Assembly (NCBI RefSeq): GCF_022968395.1
Contig: NZ_JALJQZ010000039.1
Location: 1 to 34,038 of the forward strand
Reading direction: 5' to 3'
Length of the DNA: 34,038 bases
Source: Affinirhizobium lemnae
Lineage (GTDB): Bacteria; Pseudomonadota; Alphaproteobacteria; Rhizobiales; Rhizobiaceae
This document shows positions 1 to 10,415 of this stretch, in pieces (positions within the stretch are counted from its first letter, which is position 1; the number at the start of each line of letters is the position of its first letter). Both the position numbers and the translations under genes were made by a program. Under the pieces are notes generated by a model that made no database searches, was not told the origin of the DNA, and was given only the letters and a program-made list of their open reading frames with translations.

Positions 1-118
1 AGTGAAAGAGGTCGCACCATCATTGCTGGCCTCCGATCCAGCAATGATCTTGAATCACAAAAACCAAATCAATGGAATCCCGCCGCGATTCCGAGTAGCG
101 CTGACAGACTCTAAGAGC

Positions 119-140
119 GAATCTGAAAGATCGCGACACG
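119..140. repeat. Dispersed intergenic repeat, copy 1 (partial)
   Basis: These 22 bases match 32785-32806 at 20 of 22 positions in the same orientation; the shared core is TCGCGACACG preceded by GAATCTGAA. Both copies are intergenic. From memory, similar strings recur between genes in Brucella/Ochrobactrum genomes, but I cannot verify that here. Two copies with two mismatches in 34 kb is suggestive, not conclusive. Confidence 0.4.
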
Positions 141-216
141 CTTTCGCCCGCAAGCCGGTCGCTGAACCACACATCCTGAGGGGCACTCACAGACCTTCGC
201 GTTCGAAGTGAATCAT

Positions 217-250
217 ATGGGCGTGACAGGAAATTTCCTGTCGCGCCCAT
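217..250 (+). terminator. 34-bp palindrome / RNA hairpin before purL
   Basis: The left arm (ATGGGCGTGACAGGAAA) and right arm pair completely if one U-G wobble is allowed; read on the minus strand that pair becomes an A-C mismatch, so the structure fits plus-strand RNA better. There is no real loop beyond the central AAATTT and only a weak T-rich tail (GCTTCTTCT). It may terminate transcription from the gene left of the window or fold in the purL leader. Confidence 0.45.
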
Positions 251-301
251 GCTTCTTCTAGGATAAAGAGACGCCAGCCCGGATCGCCTGTAGGGAAGAC
301 G

Positions 302-2509
302 ATGACTATTCCGAACCAGATCGCCATTACACCAGAACTTGTTGCTGCCCACGGACTGAAGCCTGATGAATATCAGCGCATTCTTGACTTGATCGGCCGC
401 GAACCGACCTTCACCGAACTCGGCATCATTTCTGCAATGTGGAATGAACATTGCTCATACAAGTCTTCCAAGCGCTGGCTGCGCACGCTGCCGACCAAGG
501 GGCCGCGCGTCATTCAGGGCCCTGGCGAAAACGCTGGCGTTGTGGACATCGATGACGGTGACTGCGTCGTCTTCAAGATGGAAAGCCATAACCATCCGTC
601 CTACATCGAGCCCTACCAGGGCGCGGCAACCGGCGTCGGCGGCATTCTCCGCGACGTCTTCACCATGGGTGCGCGTCCGGTCGCAGCCATGAACGCCTTG
701 CGTTTCGGCGCACCGGATCATCCAAAGACACGCCATCTCGTTTCGGGCGTCGTATCCGGCGTCGGCGGTTATGGAAACTCCTTCGGTGTTCCGACTGTCG
801 GTGGCGAAGTCGAGTTCGATCCACGTTATAACGGCAATATTCTCGTCAATGCCTTTGCCGCTGGCCTCGCAAAGAGTGACGCCATCTTCTATTCGAAGGC
901 TGAAGGCGTGGGCCTGCCTGTCGTCTATCTTGGCGCGAAGACGGGCCGCGATGGCGTCGGCGGTGCTACCATGGCATCGGCGGAATTCGACGAATCTATC
1001 GAGGAAAAGCGCCCCACCGTACAGGTCGGCGATCCCTTCACCGAAAAATGCTTGCTCGAAGCCTGCCTGGAACTCATGGCGACCGGCGCCGTGATCGCGA
1101 TCCAGGACATGGGGGCGGCTGGCCTCACCTGCTCTGCTGTCGAAATGGGCGCAAAGGGCGACCTCGGCATCGAACTCGATCTCGACAAGGTTCCGGTTCG
1201 CGAAGAGCGCATGACCGCCTATGAGATGATGCTGTCGGAAAGCCAGGAGCGTATGCTCATGGTTCTGCGTCCCGAGAAGGAAGACGTAGCCAAGGCCATC
1301 TTCGTCAAGTGGGGACTGGATTTCGCGATCGTCGGCAAGACGACCGATGACCTGCGCTTCCGCATCCTTCATCAGGGCGAGGAAGTGGCGAACTTGCCCA
1401 TCAAGGAATTGGGCGACGAAGCGCCGGAATACGACCGTCCCTGGCAGCCTTCCGCTGCGCGGCCTGCCCTGCCCGCGGAAAAGGTTGCTGCTCCAGGCGA
1501 TTACAATGATGCGCTGCTCAAGCTTGTAGGTTCGCCGAACCAATCCAGCCGACGCTGGGTCTATGAGCAGTATGACACCCTGATCCAGGGCAATTCCTTG
1601 CAACTGCCCGGCGGCGACGCTGGCGTCGTACGCGTGGAAGGCCATGCAAGCAAGGCGCTTGCGTTTTCGTCGGACGTCACGCCCCGCTATGTCGAGGCTG
1701 ACCCGATCGAAGGCGGCAAGCAGGCTGTTGCGGAATGCTGGCGTAACATTACCGCAACCGGTGCTGAGCCTCTGGCAGCCACGGACAACCTGAACTTCGG
1801 CAATCCGGAAAAGCCGGAGATCATGGGTCAGCTGGTTGGCGCAATCCAGGGTATCGGCGAAGCCTGCCGGGCGCTGGACTTCCCAATCGTATCTGGCAAC
1901 GTCTCGCTATATAACGAGACCAACGGCGTTGCGATCCTGCCGACACCCACGATTGCTGGCGTTGGTCTTCTACCAGACTGGTCGAAAATGGCGCGGATCG
2001 GGACAGCCAAGGACGGCGATGTTCTGATCATGATCGGCGTCGATGGGTCCCATCTGGGATCGTCAATATACCTGCGTGATATCCTGGGTTCATCGGAAGG
2101 GCCAGCCCCGCAGGTGGATCTGAAGGCTGAGCGTCGCCATGGCGATTTCGTCCGCGGGCTCATCCGCAACGGTCAGGTCACGGCTTGCCACGATATCTCC
2201 TCCGGCGGATTGTTGCTCGCGCTTGCAGAAATGGCGATGGCCTCCGGAAAGGGTGCAAAGCTTTCCCTTGGTGAATGCAAGGGGCTGCCTCATGCATTGC
2301 TCTTTGGCGAAGATCAGGCTCGCTATGTCATCGCTGTACCGGCCGATCTGGCGAACTTCGTCTGCGCAAGCGCTGAATCGGCGGGCGTTCCTTTCCGTAC
2401 CCTTGGAAATGTTGGTGGCAACACCCTTGAGATTGACACACTGGTACGGGTCGAGGTTGCGCAGCTTGTTGAGGCGCACGAAGGCTGGTTCCCCACCTTT
2501 ATGGCGTGA
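302..2509 (+). CDS. purL: Phosphoribosylformylglycinamidine synthase subunit PurL
   Basis: This enzyme converts FGAR to FGAM with ATP and ammonia in de novo purine synthesis in the cytosol; in the small-PurL form it works with PurQ and PurS. The 735-residue length fits that form rather than the ~1300-residue fused enzyme. Visible marks are [12 protein letters not shown] with the catalytic-type His at residue 50, the ESHNHPS motif near residue 94, the glycine-rich GAATGVGGI segment, and a second AIRS-like half with GGDAG and DISSGG motifs. The ATG at 302 follows AGGGA with a five-base gap. purS and purQ are not in the window. The product is complete and looks normal. Confidence 0.97.
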   Translation: MTIPNQIAITPELVAAHGLKPDEYQRILDLIGREPTFTELGIISAMWNEHCSYKSSKRWLRTLPTKGPRVIQGPGENAGVVDIDDGDCVVFKMESHNHPSYIEPYQGAATGVGGILRDVFTMGARPVAAMNALRFGAPDHPKTRHLVSGVVSGVGGYGNSFGVPTVGGEVEFDPRYNGNILVNAFAAGLAKSDAIFYSKAEGVGLPVVYLGAKTGRDGVGGATMASAEFDESIEEKRPTVQVGDPFTEKCLLEACLELMATGAVIAIQDMGAAGLTCSAVEMGAKGDLGIELDLDKVPVREERMTAYEMMLSESQERMLMVLRPEKEDVAKAIFVKWGLDFAIVGKTTDDLRFRILHQGEEVANLPIKELGDEAPEYDRPWQPSAARPALPAEKVAAPGDYNDALLKLVGSPNQSSRRWVYEQYDTLIQGNSLQLPGGDAGVVRVEGHASKALAFSSDVTPRYVEADPIEGGKQAVAECWRNITATGAEPLAATDNLNFGNPEKPEIMGQLVGAIQGIGEACRALDFPIVSGNVSLYNETNGVAILPTPTIAGVGLLPDWSKMARIGTAKDGDVLIMIGVDGSHLGSSIYLRDILGSSEGPAPQVDLKAERRHGDFVRGLIRNGQVTACHDISSGGLLLALAEMAMASGKGAKLSLGECKGLPHALLFGEDQARYVIAVPADLANFVCASAESAGVPFRTLGNVGGNTLEIDTLVRVEVAQLVEAHEGWFPTFMA

Positions 2510-2593
2510 CAGGCATCAAGACGCTTTGAGAATCCGCGGAAATTTGGCACTCTGGTCGAAAACAACCATACCTAACAAGGAAGGAACGACCAG

Positions 2594-2827
2594 ATGCCGA
2601 TGCGTCCCGGTGAAATTGAAGACATGATCAAGGCAGGGATTCCGGGTGCCAAAGTCACGATCCGGGATCTGGCAGGCGACGGGGACCATTACGCAGCCGA
2701 GGTTGTTGCAGAAGCATTTCGAGGCAAAAGCCGGGTCCAGCAACATCAAATGGTTTATGAGGCCTTGAGGGGCAATATGGGCGGCGTTTTGCATGCGCTG
2801 GCCTTGCAAACATCAGCTCCAGACTGA
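2594..2827 (+). CDS. BolA family protein (IbaG/YrbA-like)
   Basis: This is a 77-residue BolA-family protein, the usual size of the short IbaG/YrbA type. BolA proteins bind [2Fe-2S] clusters together with CGFS glutaredoxins and act in Fe-S trafficking and iron sensing. The middle (GDGDHYAAEVV) and the C-terminal half (RVQQHQMVYEALRG) carry the family pattern, with the conserved His of the QQHQ segment. The ATG follows AAGGAAGGA with good spacing. It lies 84 bases after purL and 144 bases before grxD on the same strand. The pairing with a monothiol glutaredoxin gene strongly supports the call. Confidence 0.92.
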   Translation: MPMRPGEIEDMIKAGIPGAKVTIRDLAGDGDHYAAEVVAEAFRGKSRVQQHQMVYEALRGNMGGVLHALALQTSAPD

Positions 2828-2931
2828 TTTTCACCCGGACTTCGTCGATGGAACCATCACACGAAATCATAGATGCAATCGCATTTCCCGGCTGGAATTC
2901 AGCGGATTTCGTGATAATAAGCTAACCATAA

Positions 2932-2954
2932 TATCTGGACCTTGACTCCAGATA
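2932..2954 (+). promoter_or_regulatory. Stem-loop in the grxD leader
   Basis: TATCTGGA and TCCAGATA form a perfect 8-bp inverted repeat around CCTTGAC. It ends just before the AAAAGGAAA ribosome binding site of grxD, leaving that site exposed. It could be a protein operator or a leader hairpin. It does not match the RirA or Irr boxes as I know them. Confidence 0.35.
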
Positions 2955-2971
2955 AGAAAAGGAAATCGATC

Positions 2972-3307
2972 ATGAGCGGTATTCATGAGCTGATCGACAG
3001 CGAAGTGAAGGGCAACGATGTCGTGCTTTTCATGAAGGGAACACCTCAGTTCCCACAATGTGGTTTTTCGGGTCAGGTCGTACAGATTCTCGATTACCTC
3101 GGCGTAGATTACAAAGGCGTCAACGTTCTTGCCGACGCTGAGATCCGCCAGGGCATCAAGGACTATTCAAACTGGCCGACCATTCCCCAGCTCTACATCA
3201 AGGGCGAATTCGTAGGCGGCTGCGATATCGTGCGCGAGATGTTCCAGTCTGGAGAGTTGCAGACCCATTTTCAGGATCAGGGCATCGCCGTACGCGGCGC
3301 CGCCTAA
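2972..3307 (+). CDS. grxD: Monothiol CGFS glutaredoxin (Grx4/GrxD family)
   Basis: This 111-residue cytosolic glutaredoxin carries the CGFS active-site signature (Cys30) that coordinates a bridging [2Fe-2S] cluster with glutathione and BolA partners. Other visible family marks are KGTP near residue 22, the WPTIPQLY cis-Pro segment and GGCDI. I place the start at the ATG at 2972, which follows AGGAAATCGATC; an in-frame upstream start at 2942 would add ten residues (TPDKKRKSI and a second Met) and would use the leader hairpin as coding sequence. The gene is followed at once by a strong terminator, so purL-bolA-grxD may end there. Role: Fe-S cluster delivery and iron homeostasis. Confidence 0.95.
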   Translation: MSGIHELIDSEVKGNDVVLFMKGTPQFPQCGFSGQVVQILDYLGVDYKGVNVLADAEIRQGIKDYSNWPTIPQLYIKGEFVGGCDIVREMFQSGELQTHFQDQGIAVRGAA

Positions 3308-3349
3308 ACGAGCCTCAATCAGCTTCGCTGACTGAATTTCAAGTTTGAG

Positions 3350-3374
3350 GCGCCGCTGTTTTGCGGCGCTTTTT
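3350..3374 (+). terminator. Rho-independent terminator after grxD
   Basis: GCGCCGC and GCGGCGC form a perfect 7-bp GC stem around TGTTTT and are followed by TTTTTCATTTT. This is a textbook intrinsic terminator on the plus strand, 42 bases after the grxD stop. Confidence 0.88.
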
Positions 3375-3393
3375 CATTTTCGGGAAATTTTTC

Positions 3394-4641
3394 GTGAAAC
3401 CTGCGACCAACACAGCTCTTGCACGCCTCCAGGGCATGGGCAAGGCAGAATTTATCGCCATGATGGCTATGCTGATGGCACTGAATGCCTTGGCAATCGA
3501 CATCATGCTGCCTGCGCTTCAGGAAATTGGCGCCGACCTCAAGGTTGAAGACGTGAATGAGCGGCAGTTCATCGTATCCTCCTACCTCTTCGGCTTCGGT
3601 TTTGCCCAGTTGGTCTACGGACCAATTTCCGATCGGTTCGGACGACGTGCACCGATGATTTTCGGTCTTGCGGTCTATATTGTATGTTCGCTAATGATCG
3701 TGATTGTCCCCTCGTTCGGAATGCTCCTGCTCCTGCGGTTCATCCAAGGTGCAGGCGCTGCCTCTACGCGCGTCATCACCGTCTCCATCGTCCGTGATGT
3801 GTTCGGTGGTCGAGCGATGGCCGAGGTCATGTCACTCATCATGATGGTCTTCATGATTGTACCGATCATCGCGCCTGGAACGGGACAAGTCATCATGCTG
3901 GGCGGAAATTGGCACATGATTTTTCTATTCATCGCCATTATGGCAGCCAGTATTCTGGCCTGGATGATGATGCGCCTACCGGAAACGCTAGCGAGAGCTG
4001 ATGTTCGCCCGCTCACGCTCAATTCGATACTTGGTGGTTTCCGCATCGTTCTGACAAACCGGATCGCACTGTGCTATACGATTTCGTCGACGTTCATATT
4101 CGGCGCACTTTTCGGATTCATCAATTCGGCGCAGCAGATCTATGTGGGGATCTACGGATTGGGGCACTGGTTTCCAGTTGCCTTCGCAGCGGTTGCAGCT
4201 TTCATGTCGCTGGCCTCGTTCATCAACGCCAGGCTTGTGGGCCGTTTCGGAATGCGCAAGCTCTCACATGGGTCGCTTCTCGGCTTTATACTGGTTACGT
4301 TTGTCTGGCTGATGGTTCAACTACTCAGCACAGAGCCAATGCCATTCCTCGTGTTCCTAGGTTTCTTCGCACTGGCCATGTTCCAGTTTGGTTGGATCGG
4401 TGCGAATTTTAACTCACTGGCCATGGAACCTTTGGGCCACGTTGCCGGAACGGCGTCCTCCGTTCTGGGCTTCATGAGCACGATTGGAGGTGCCGCCATC
4501 GGCGCGGTGATAGGACAAGCGTTTAACGGCACAGCACTTCCATTGATTGTCGGCTTCTTCAGCGTCTCAATCATTGGATTGATCTTTGTGTTGATTGCGG
4601 AGAACGGAAAGCTTTTCCGGCAGCACAACCCAAGAGTTTGA
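3394..4641 (+). CDS. MFS drug-resistance transporter, Bcr/CflA type
   Basis: This 415-residue inner-membrane protein of the major facilitator superfamily has the length and hydrophobic pattern of a 12-helix DHA1 exporter, probably a proton-driven drug or metabolite efflux pump. MFS motif A (GPISDRFGRR) sits at residues 76-85 between helices 2 and 3, and an RFIQGAGAAS segment resembles the Bcr/CflA helix-4 motif. I chose the GTG at 3394, preceded by a GGGAA, because the longer frame from the TTG at 3361 would start inside the grxD terminator. The substrate cannot be told. It converges on the phosphatase gene. Confidence 0.85.
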   Translation: MKPATNTALARLQGMGKAEFIAMMAMLMALNALAIDIMLPALQEIGADLKVEDVNERQFIVSSYLFGFGFAQLVYGPISDRFGRRAPMIFGLAVYIVCSLMIVIVPSFGMLLLLRFIQGAGAASTRVITVSIVRDVFGGRAMAEVMSLIMMVFMIVPIIAPGTGQVIMLGGNWHMIFLFIAIMAASILAWMMMRLPETLARADVRPLTLNSILGGFRIVLTNRIALCYTISSTFIFGALFGFINSAQQIYVGIYGLGHWFPVAFAAVAAFMSLASFINARLVGRFGMRKLSHGSLLGFILVTFVWLMVQLLSTEPMPFLVFLGFFALAMFQFGWIGANFNSLAMEPLGHVAGTASSVLGFMSTIGGAAIGAVIGQAFNGTALPLIVGFFSVSIIGLIFVLIAENGKLFRQHNPRV

Positions 4642-4644
4642 TTC

Positions 4645-4678
4645 GATTGACCCCGATGCGTCTGCATCGGAGTCGATC
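4645..4678. terminator. Palindrome between convergent genes
   Basis: CCGATGC-GTCT-GCATCGG is a perfect 7-bp stem, extended outward by GATTGAC/GTCGATC (one wobble) with one mismatch between the two halves. It lies just after the MFS stop and just after the phosphatase stop on the other strand, so it is well placed as a bidirectional terminator. Neither side has a strong T run. Confidence 0.5.
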
Positions 4679-4690
4679 TCGATGGCTTTG

Positions 4691-5506
4691 TCAGCCAATG
4701 ATTTCGCGGCGCAGGATATCCCAACTCTCCTTGCTGGTTGCCGCAATCAGACCGCCCGTAAATTCCGACGGTCTGTAGGGCGAGCCATCGAATTTTGCGA
4801 CATGCCCTCCCGCTTCCTGCACGATCAGTGAACCGGCCACATGATCCCACGGCATCAGTTTATTGTAGATCACAAAGTCAACATGGCCGCTTGCGATCGT
4901 TCTGTACTCCTGCGCGGAGCACCGGTAGCTGGCAAAGAAGCGGACCTTCGCAAGGTTGGTGAGGACGCGTAAACGCTCCTCATCAAAGAAATAGGCGCCC
5001 GATGCCATCCCATACATCTGTTCGAGTGGCTTGGCCTCTGCGACCGCAAGACGCGCTGACTGCCCATCCGACCTGCGAGCGAAAGCGCCGCCTCCCTTCT
5101 CGGCCATGACCCAGTCATCGCTCATCGGATCATAAATGATCCCGGCCACTGCCTCACCTTTGTAGACAACCGACGCCATGACGCCGAACGCCGGAATGCC
5201 GCTGGCGAAATTGAAAGTGCCATCTACCGGATCGACGATCACCGCGAGTTCTGCATCCTTCAGCTTCCCCAATAGATCCGGATCTGACGCGACAGTTTCC
5301 TCGCCAATAAAAAGCGCCTGCGGTGCAAGACGCTCGATCTCCGCCTTGATGAAACGCTCTGCCTGTTCATCAGCCTCGGTCACCAGATCCGAAGGCTCCG
5401 ATTTCCGACGCACGTCATGGGCTTCCAGGCGCCGGAAACGAGGCACGATTTCGCTTTTTGCGGCCTGTCTCAGAACATCCGCAAGTACAATAACATCAAC
5501 GGGCAT
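4691..5506 (-). CDS. Inositol monophosphatase family phosphatase
   Basis: This 271-residue enzyme belongs to the Mg-dependent, Li-sensitive phosphatase family that includes SuhB, CysQ and HisN-type histidinol phosphatases. Metal-site motifs are visible: GEE (Glu70), DPVDGT (residues 92-97) and WDHVAG (Asp221). The true substrate (inositol phosphate, PAP or histidinol phosphate) cannot be decided from sequence alone. I chose the ATG at 5506, which follows GAGGT with good spacing; an in-frame TTG four codons upstream would overlap the ttcA stop. The gap to ttcA is eight bases, so the two are probably co-transcribed. Confidence 0.88.
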   Translation of the reverse strand: MPVDVIVLADVLRQAAKSEIVPRFRRLEAHDVRRKSEPSDLVTEADEQAERFIKAEIERLAPQALFIGEETVASDPDLLGKLKDAELAVIVDPVDGTFNFASGIPAFGVMASVVYKGEAVAGIIYDPMSDDWVMAEKGGGAFARRSDGQSARLAVAEAKPLEQMYGMASGAYFFDEERLRVLTNLAKVRFFASYRCSAQEYRTIASGHVDFVIYNKLMPWDHVAGSLIVQEAGGHVAKFDGSPYRPSEFTGGLIAATSKESWDILRREIIG

Positions 5507-5514
5507 GAATGACC

Positions 5515-6399
5515 TCAACTCTTGGAGGAAGGCGTCAGACCCGCAAAGTCGAACAGGTGCGGGTCCAGCAAATGGGAAGGATTGACATGGGAAAGCGCCC
5601 GCAGCATCCGGTCCTTGCGACCGGGCATCTGCAGTTCCATGGTCGACAGCATCTGCTTCATGGCATTGCGCTGTAGCCCATCCTGGGAACCGCAGAGATC
5701 ACACGAAATAATGGGAAACTGCATCAGCGCTGCAAACTTGGCCAGATCTTCTTCCGCGCAGTAGGCAAGCGGCCGCAGCACGAACAGATCGCCCTCGTCA
5801 TTCAACAGCTTCGCCGGCATCGCCGCCAGGCGTCCGCCGTGAAAGAGGTTCATGAAGAAGGTTTCGAGAATATCATCCCGGTGATGACCCAGAACCAGCG
5901 CGTCGCAATTCTCCTCGCGGGCAATACGATACAGATTGCCGCGCCGCAGCCTGGAACAGAGCGAGCAATAGGTTGCGCCCTCTGGCACCTTTTCCTTCAC
6001 GACGGAATAGGTATCGCGATACTCGATCCGGTGCGGGACGTTGATACGCTTGAGATAATCCGGCAGGACATCCTTTGGAAAATTCGGCTGACCTTGGTCG
6101 AGGTTGCAGGCGATGAGATCGACCGGCAGCAACCCGCGCCATTTGAGATCCATCAGCAGCGCCAGCAATGAATAAGAATCCTTGCCGCCTGAAAGGCCGA
6201 TCAGCCACCGCTTCTGGGAGCCGAGCATATTGAAATCTTCAATCGCCTGACGGGCCTGCCGCAGAAGCCGTTTTCTCAGCTTGTTGAACGCTGTTGTCTG
6301 TGGAGCATGCGCATAGAGATCGTTGGGAAAAGAATTCTCAACGTCAGCCGCGTCGTCCATATCTTCAATCGGCGCTGCCAGCGTCACGCTCTTCTCCAT
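5515..6399 (-). CDS. ttcA: tRNA 2-thiocytidine biosynthesis protein TtcA
   Basis: This protein thiolates cytidine 32 in certain tRNAs using ATP and an Fe-S cluster. The 294-residue product has the PP-loop SGGKDS at residues 70-75, the CSLC pair (Cys145 and Cys148), GHHRDD near 171 and the C-terminal CDLCGSQ (Cys233/Cys236), the residue set expected for a [4Fe-4S]-dependent TtcA. The ATG at 6399 has no strong ribosome binding site and is preceded by a small hairpin (6409-6435). It lies 52 bases downstream of alaS on the same strand and eight bases ahead of the phosphatase gene. Confidence 0.93.
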   Translation of the reverse strand: MEKSVTLAAPIEDMDDAADVENSFPNDLYAHAPQTTAFNKLRKRLLRQARQAIEDFNMLGSQKRWLIGLSGGKDSYSLLALLMDLKWRGLLPVDLIACNLDQGQPNFPKDVLPDYLKRINVPHRIEYRDTYSVVKEKVPEGATYCSLCSRLRRGNLYRIAREENCDALVLGHHRDDILETFFMNLFHGGRLAAMPAKLLNDEGDLFVLRPLAYCAEEDLAKFAALMQFPIISCDLCGSQDGLQRNAMKQMLSTMELQMPGRKDRMLRALSHVNPSHLLDPHLFDFAGLTPSSKS

Positions 6400-6408
6400 T
6401 CGAATGAA

Positions 6409-6435
6409 CCCGGTCTCGCAAGAAAAGAAACCGGG
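6409..6435 (-). terminator. Weak hairpin between alaS and ttcA
   Basis: CCCGGT and ACCGGG form a 6-bp stem around a 15-base loop in the alaS-ttcA gap, followed by TTCATT on the minus strand. It may be a weak terminator or attenuator for alaS; the tail is poor. Confidence 0.3.
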
Positions 6436-6451
6436 CTCTCATATTCTCGCC

Positions 6452-9112
6452 TCAGCCTGCGATCGCCGCGGCAACGACCTCGATCGCCGCCTCGGCTTGA
6501 CTTCCGTCAGGACCACCGGCCTGCGCCATGTCAGCACGACCACCGCCGCCCTTTCCGCCAAGACTTGCCGAGGCAACACGGACGAGATCGACGGCACTGA
6601 AGCGAGCCGTCAGATCTTCGGTCACACCGACAACCGCGCTCGCCTTACCATCGTCACTGACAGCAATCAGCAGCACGACCCCGGAACCGAGAGAAGACTT
6701 GGCGTCGTCAACGAGACCCTTAAGGTCCTTTGCATCGACGCCGGTTACGGCCCTGCCGATGTACTTGACGCCGTTCACGTCACGAGCCTCTGGAGCAGCC
6801 GCGCCCTGAGACCCGCCCATGGCCAGTTTGCGGCGCGCATCCGCGAGCTCCTTCTCGAGCTTCTTGCGCTCATCCATCAAGGCTTCGACACGGGAATAGA
6901 CATCGGTTGGCTGCACCTTCAGCAGCCCCGCCAGTGCCTTCACGCGCTCATCCTGCTCCGCAAGATAGGCGCGAGCGCCTTCGCCAGTAACAGCCTCGAC
7001 GCGACGCACGCCCGAACCGACCGCGCTTTCGCCCAGCACACGCACCAGACCGATATCGCCCGTAGCGGAAACATGGGTACCGCCGCAAAGTTCGATGGAA
7101 TACGGCTTACCGGCCTTGCTACCCTCAATGCCGGTGCCCATGGACACGACCCGGACCTCATCGCCGTACTTCTCGCCGAAAAGCGCCATGGCGCCTTCGG
7201 CAATGGCATCATCCACACTCATCAAGCGCGTTGTGACCGACGCGTTCTGCAGGATGATGGCATTGGCCATGTCTTCGACCTTCTGCAGTTCTTCTGCAGA
7301 CATCGGCTTTGGATGAGAGACGTCGAAGCGAAGGCGCTCCGGCGCGACCAAAGAACCCTTCTGAGCGACGTGCGTGCCAAGCACTTCGCGCAGCGCCTCA
7401 TGCAGCAGGTGCGTTGCAGAATGGTTGGCACGCAGCCTCGACCGGCGAGTATGATCGACCGTCAAGACAACTGCATCTCCGACCTTCAGACCGCCTTCGG
7501 CAATGGTGGCCGAGTGAACGAACAGCCCCTCACCCTTCTTCTGCGTATCGGAAACGGTGACCTTGGCATGATCAGTCGAGATCATACCGGTATCGCCCAT
7601 CTGACCGCCCGATTCGCCATAGAACGGTGTCTGGTTGACAACGATCTGGATCTTGTCGCCGGCAACCGCCTTGTCGATTGCCACACCGTCACGAACGATC
7701 GCCAGTATGACACCTTCCGCAACCTCTGTGTCATAGCCCAGGAACTCTGTGGCGCCGAATTTCTCCTTGAGTTCGAACCAAACGCCTTCCGTCGCTTTTT
7801 CGCCGGAACCCGCCCAGTTTGCGCGCGCCTCAGCCTTCTGGCGCTGCATCGCATCGTTGAAGCCCGTCAGGTCGACGCCGATCCCGCGTGCACGCAGTGC
7901 ATCCTGCGTCAGATCAAGCGGGAAACCATAGGTATCGTAAAGCTTGAAGGCGGTCTCACCGTCAAGCGAGTCACCCTTGTGCAAGGTCTCGGTCGCATCC
8001 GACAAAAGGGAGAGGCCGCGCGCCAGCGTGGTGCGGAACTTCGATTCTTCCAACTTCAGCGTCTCGGAAATCAGCGCTTCGGCCCGATTGAGTTCCGGAT
8101 AGGCGCGCCCCATCTCACCGACCAGAGCCGGAAGAAGCTTGTACATCAGGGGCTCGCGCGCGCCCAGCAATTGCATGTGGCGCATGCCGCGACGCATGAT
8201 ACGACGCAAAACATAACCGCGACCTTCGTTTGAAGGCAAAACACCGTCGGCAATCAGGAACGCCGACGAGCGCAGGTGATCGGCAATGACACGGAAGCTT
8301 GCGGCCTGATCACCCTCAGCCTTGGCGCCGACAACATCTTCCGTCGCGGAGATAAGGGTCTTGAAGAGATCTGTTTCGAAAACGCTCTGCACACCTTGGA
8401 GGATGCAGGCCATGCGCTCGAGACCGAGACCGGTATCAATCGACGGACGTGGCAGAGGTGTACGCTCACCCGGCGCCGTTTGCTCGAACTGCATGAAAAC
8501 GAGGTTCCAGAATTCAAGGAAGCGGTCGCCATCTTCCTCCGGAGAGCCCGGAGGGCCGCCCCATACATGCTCGCCCTGATCGATAAAGATTTCAGAGCAG
8601 GGACCGCACGGGCCGGTGTCACCCATCTGCCAGAAATTGTCGGACGTCGGAATGCGAATGATCTTGTCATCCGAGAAACCGGCAATCTTCTTCCAAAGCG
8701 ACGCTGCCTCATCATCATCTGCATAGACGGTCACCAGCAGCCGATCTTTCGGAAGGTCGAAACCCTTCGTGACCAGGTTCCAGGCAAGTTCGATAGCACG
8801 TTCCTTGAAGTAGTCGCCGAAAGAAAAATTGCCAAGCATTTCAAAGAAGGTAAGATGGCGTGCCGTATAGCCCACATTGTCGAGGTCGTTATGCTTGCCG
8901 CCGGCGCGTACGACCTTCTGGGAGGTCGAAGCTGTCGTGTACGGTCTCGTCTCAAGTCCGGTAAACACGTTCTTGAACTGCACCATGCCGGCATTGGTAA
9001 ACATGAGGGTGGGGTCATTGCGCGGCACCAGCGGGCTCGACGAAACAATTTCGTGACCGTTCTTCCGGAAATAGTCGAGGAAGGTCGACCGGATCTCATT
9101 CACGCCACTCAT
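6452..9112 (-). CDS. alaS: Alanine-tRNA ligase
   Basis: Class II alanyl-tRNA synthetase, cytosolic, charging tRNA-Ala; the editing domain clears mischarged Ser and Gly. The 886-residue length is normal. The catalytic core is at the N-terminus ([10 protein letters not shown] near residue 38, DTGLGLER near 227). The editing-domain zinc-site residues are visible: HSATH (His564, His568) and CGGTH (Cys676, His680). The C-Ala region ends in the glycine-rich GGKGGGG segment. I chose the ATG at 9112, which follows AAGGG, over a 12-codon upstream extension. recA lies upstream on the same strand, separated by a terminator. Confidence 0.97.
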   Translation of the reverse strand: MSGVNEIRSTFLDYFRKNGHEIVSSSPLVPRNDPTLMFTNAGMVQFKNVFTGLETRPYTTASTSQKVVRAGGKHNDLDNVGYTARHLTFFEMLGNFSFGDYFKERAIELAWNLVTKGFDLPKDRLLVTVYADDDEAASLWKKIAGFSDDKIIRIPTSDNFWQMGDTGPCGPCSEIFIDQGEHVWGGPPGSPEEDGDRFLEFWNLVFMQFEQTAPGERTPLPRPSIDTGLGLERMACILQGVQSVFETDLFKTLISATEDVVGAKAEGDQAASFRVIADHLRSSAFLIADGVLPSNEGRGYVLRRIMRRGMRHMQLLGAREPLMYKLLPALVGEMGRAYPELNRAEALISETLKLEESKFRTTLARGLSLLSDATETLHKGDSLDGETAFKLYDTYGFPLDLTQDALRARGIGVDLTGFNDAMQRQKAEARANWAGSGEKATEGVWFELKEKFGATEFLGYDTEVAEGVILAIVRDGVAIDKAVAGDKIQIVVNQTPFYGESGGQMGDTGMISTDHAKVTVSDTQKKGEGLFVHSATIAEGGLKVGDAVVLTVDHTRRSRLRANHSATHLLHEALREVLGTHVAQKGSLVAPERLRFDVSHPKPMSAEELQKVEDMANAIILQNASVTTRLMSVDDAIAEGAMALFGEKYGDEVRVVSMGTGIEGSKAGKPYSIELCGGTHVSATGDIGLVRVLGESAVGSGVRRVEAVTGEGARAYLAEQDERVKALAGLLKVQPTDVYSRVEALMDERKKLEKELADARRKLAMGGSQGAAAPEARDVNGVKYIGRAVTGVDAKDLKGLVDDAKSSLGSGVVLLIAVSDDGKASAVVGVTEDLTARFSAVDLVRVASASLGGKGGGGRADMAQAGGPDGSQAEAAIEVVAAAIAG

Positions 9113-9199
9113 GCAAAACCCTTCTATACCGCCAATCGCGGTCCCCATCTTTCAAAGCTTTTGGCTTTTAACGTTCTCGCTGAATACTGTCCAGCTTAA

Positions 9200-9234
9200 C
9201 AAGAAAACGGCCACGAGGTTTACACCACGCGGCC
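9200..9234 (-). terminator. Rho-independent terminator of recA
   Basis: On the minus strand GGCCGCGTGG pairs with CCTCGTGGCC (eight Watson-Crick pairs, one wobble, one mismatch) around TGTAAA and is followed by GTTTTCTTGTT. It lies about 35 bases past the recA stop and separates recA from alaS. Confidence 0.75.
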
Positions 9235-9269
9235 ATTCGGATGATCATGTAATCACTGCAAGCGATGCA

Positions 9270-10358
9270 TCAGGCATCAGGATCGCCATCGTCAGCATTG
9301 CTGTCCGGCCCACCATTCTGGAGGAAGCGATCAGCTATCAGACCGGCGTTCTGGCGAAGGGCGGTCTCGATCTCGCGCGCCAGTTCTGGATTTTCGCGAA
9401 GGAACGTCTTGGCGTTCTCGCGTCCCTGCCCCAGCCTCTGGCTGTTGTAGGAGAACCAGGCGCCCGACTTTTCGACGATACCAGCCTTCACACCCAGGTC
9501 GACAAGCTCACCTGTCTTGGACACGCCTTCGCCGTACATGATGTCGAACTCAACCTGCTTGAAGGGAGGCGCCATCTTGTTCTTGACAACCTTCACGCGG
9601 GTCTGGTTGCCGACAACCTCTTCCCGCTCCTTGACCGCGCCGATACGGCGGATGTCGAGACGAACCGAAGCATAGAACTTGAGCGCATTACCACCCGTCG
9701 TCGTTTCAGGCGAACCGAACATGACGCCGATCTTCATGCGGATTTGGTTGATGAAGATGACCATGCAGTTGGAACGGGAAATCGAGGCAGTGAGCTTGCG
9801 CAAAGCCTGGCTCATCAGGCGCGCCTGTAGCCCCGGAAGGCTGTCACCCATTTCGCCTTCGATTTCCGCACGAGGCGTCAGGGCCGCAACCGAATCGACA
9901 ACAAGCACATCGACCGCACCGGACCGCACAAGCGTGTCGGTGATTTCCAGCGCCTGCTCGCCCGTGTCGGGCTGCGAGATCAACAAATTCTGCAGATCGA
10001 CACCCAGCTTGCGGGCATAGACCGGGTCTAGAGCGTGCTCGGCGTCAACGAAAGCGCACACGCCACCTTTCTTCTGGGCCTCCGCAATTGTCTGAAGTGC
10101 AAGCGTTGTCTTACCTGAACTCTCAGGTCCATAGATTTCAATGATACGGCCCTTTGGCAAGCCGCCGATACCAAGCGCAATGTCCAGGCTGAGCGAGCCT
10201 GTCGACACGGTCTCAATTTCGACAACACTTTCGTTAGCACCGAGCTTCATGATCGAACCCTTGCCGAAGGATCGTTCGATCTGAGAAAGCGCCGCCTCCA
10301 ATGCCTTACTTTTATCCACTGACTTTTCCTCTACGAGCCGCAACGAATTCTGAGCCAT
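9270..10358 (-). CDS. recA: Recombinase RecA
   Basis: RecA forms filaments on single-stranded DNA, drives homologous recombination and triggers LexA self-cleavage in the SOS response. The 362-residue protein shows the Walker A motif GPESSGKT (residues 77-84), the [11 protein letters not shown] segment, the conserved [12 protein letters not shown] region and an acidic C-terminus ([11 protein letters not shown]). I chose the ATG at 10358, which follows AAAGG, rather than the in-frame GTG three codons upstream. Its upstream region carries a -35/-10 pair overlapped by a LexA-type box. A terminator follows the gene. Confidence 0.98.
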   Translation of the reverse strand: MAQNSLRLVEEKSVDKSKALEAALSQIERSFGKGSIMKLGANESVVEIETVSTGSLSLDIALGIGGLPKGRIIEIYGPESSGKTTLALQTIAEAQKKGGVCAFVDAEHALDPVYARKLGVDLQNLLISQPDTGEQALEITDTLVRSGAVDVLVVDSVAALTPRAEIEGEMGDSLPGLQARLMSQALRKLTASISRSNCMVIFINQIRMKIGVMFGSPETTTGGNALKFYASVRLDIRRIGAVKEREEVVGNQTRVKVVKNKMAPPFKQVEFDIMYGEGVSKTGELVDLGVKAGIVEKSGAWFSYNSQRLGQGRENAKTFLRENPELAREIETALRQNAGLIADRFLQNGGPDSNADDGDPDA

Positions 10359-10415
10359 TTCGAACACCTTTAGGTTATTGCAGCCCCGCTCGCAACGAAG
10401 CAGCTACTGATGCCA

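Larger units (their letters stand above)
1..301. other. Non-coding region upstream of purL
   Basis: I see no convincing gene here. The short reading frames crossing it lack family resemblance and a good ribosome binding site. It holds a dispersed-repeat-like stretch (119-140) and a long palindrome (217-250), followed by the purL leader. The end of the upstream gene is not in the window. No clear promoter could be assigned. Confidence 0.6.

Noticed and set aside
455..1645. 396-codon minus-strand frame within purL
   Set aside because: Antisense shadow of a well-supported purL; no recognisable domain.
6323..9199. Long plus-strand open frames (up to 636 codons) across alaS
   Set aside because: They are antisense to a clear alanyl-tRNA synthetase gene, lack family resemblance and ribosome binding sites; GC-rich codon bias creates them.
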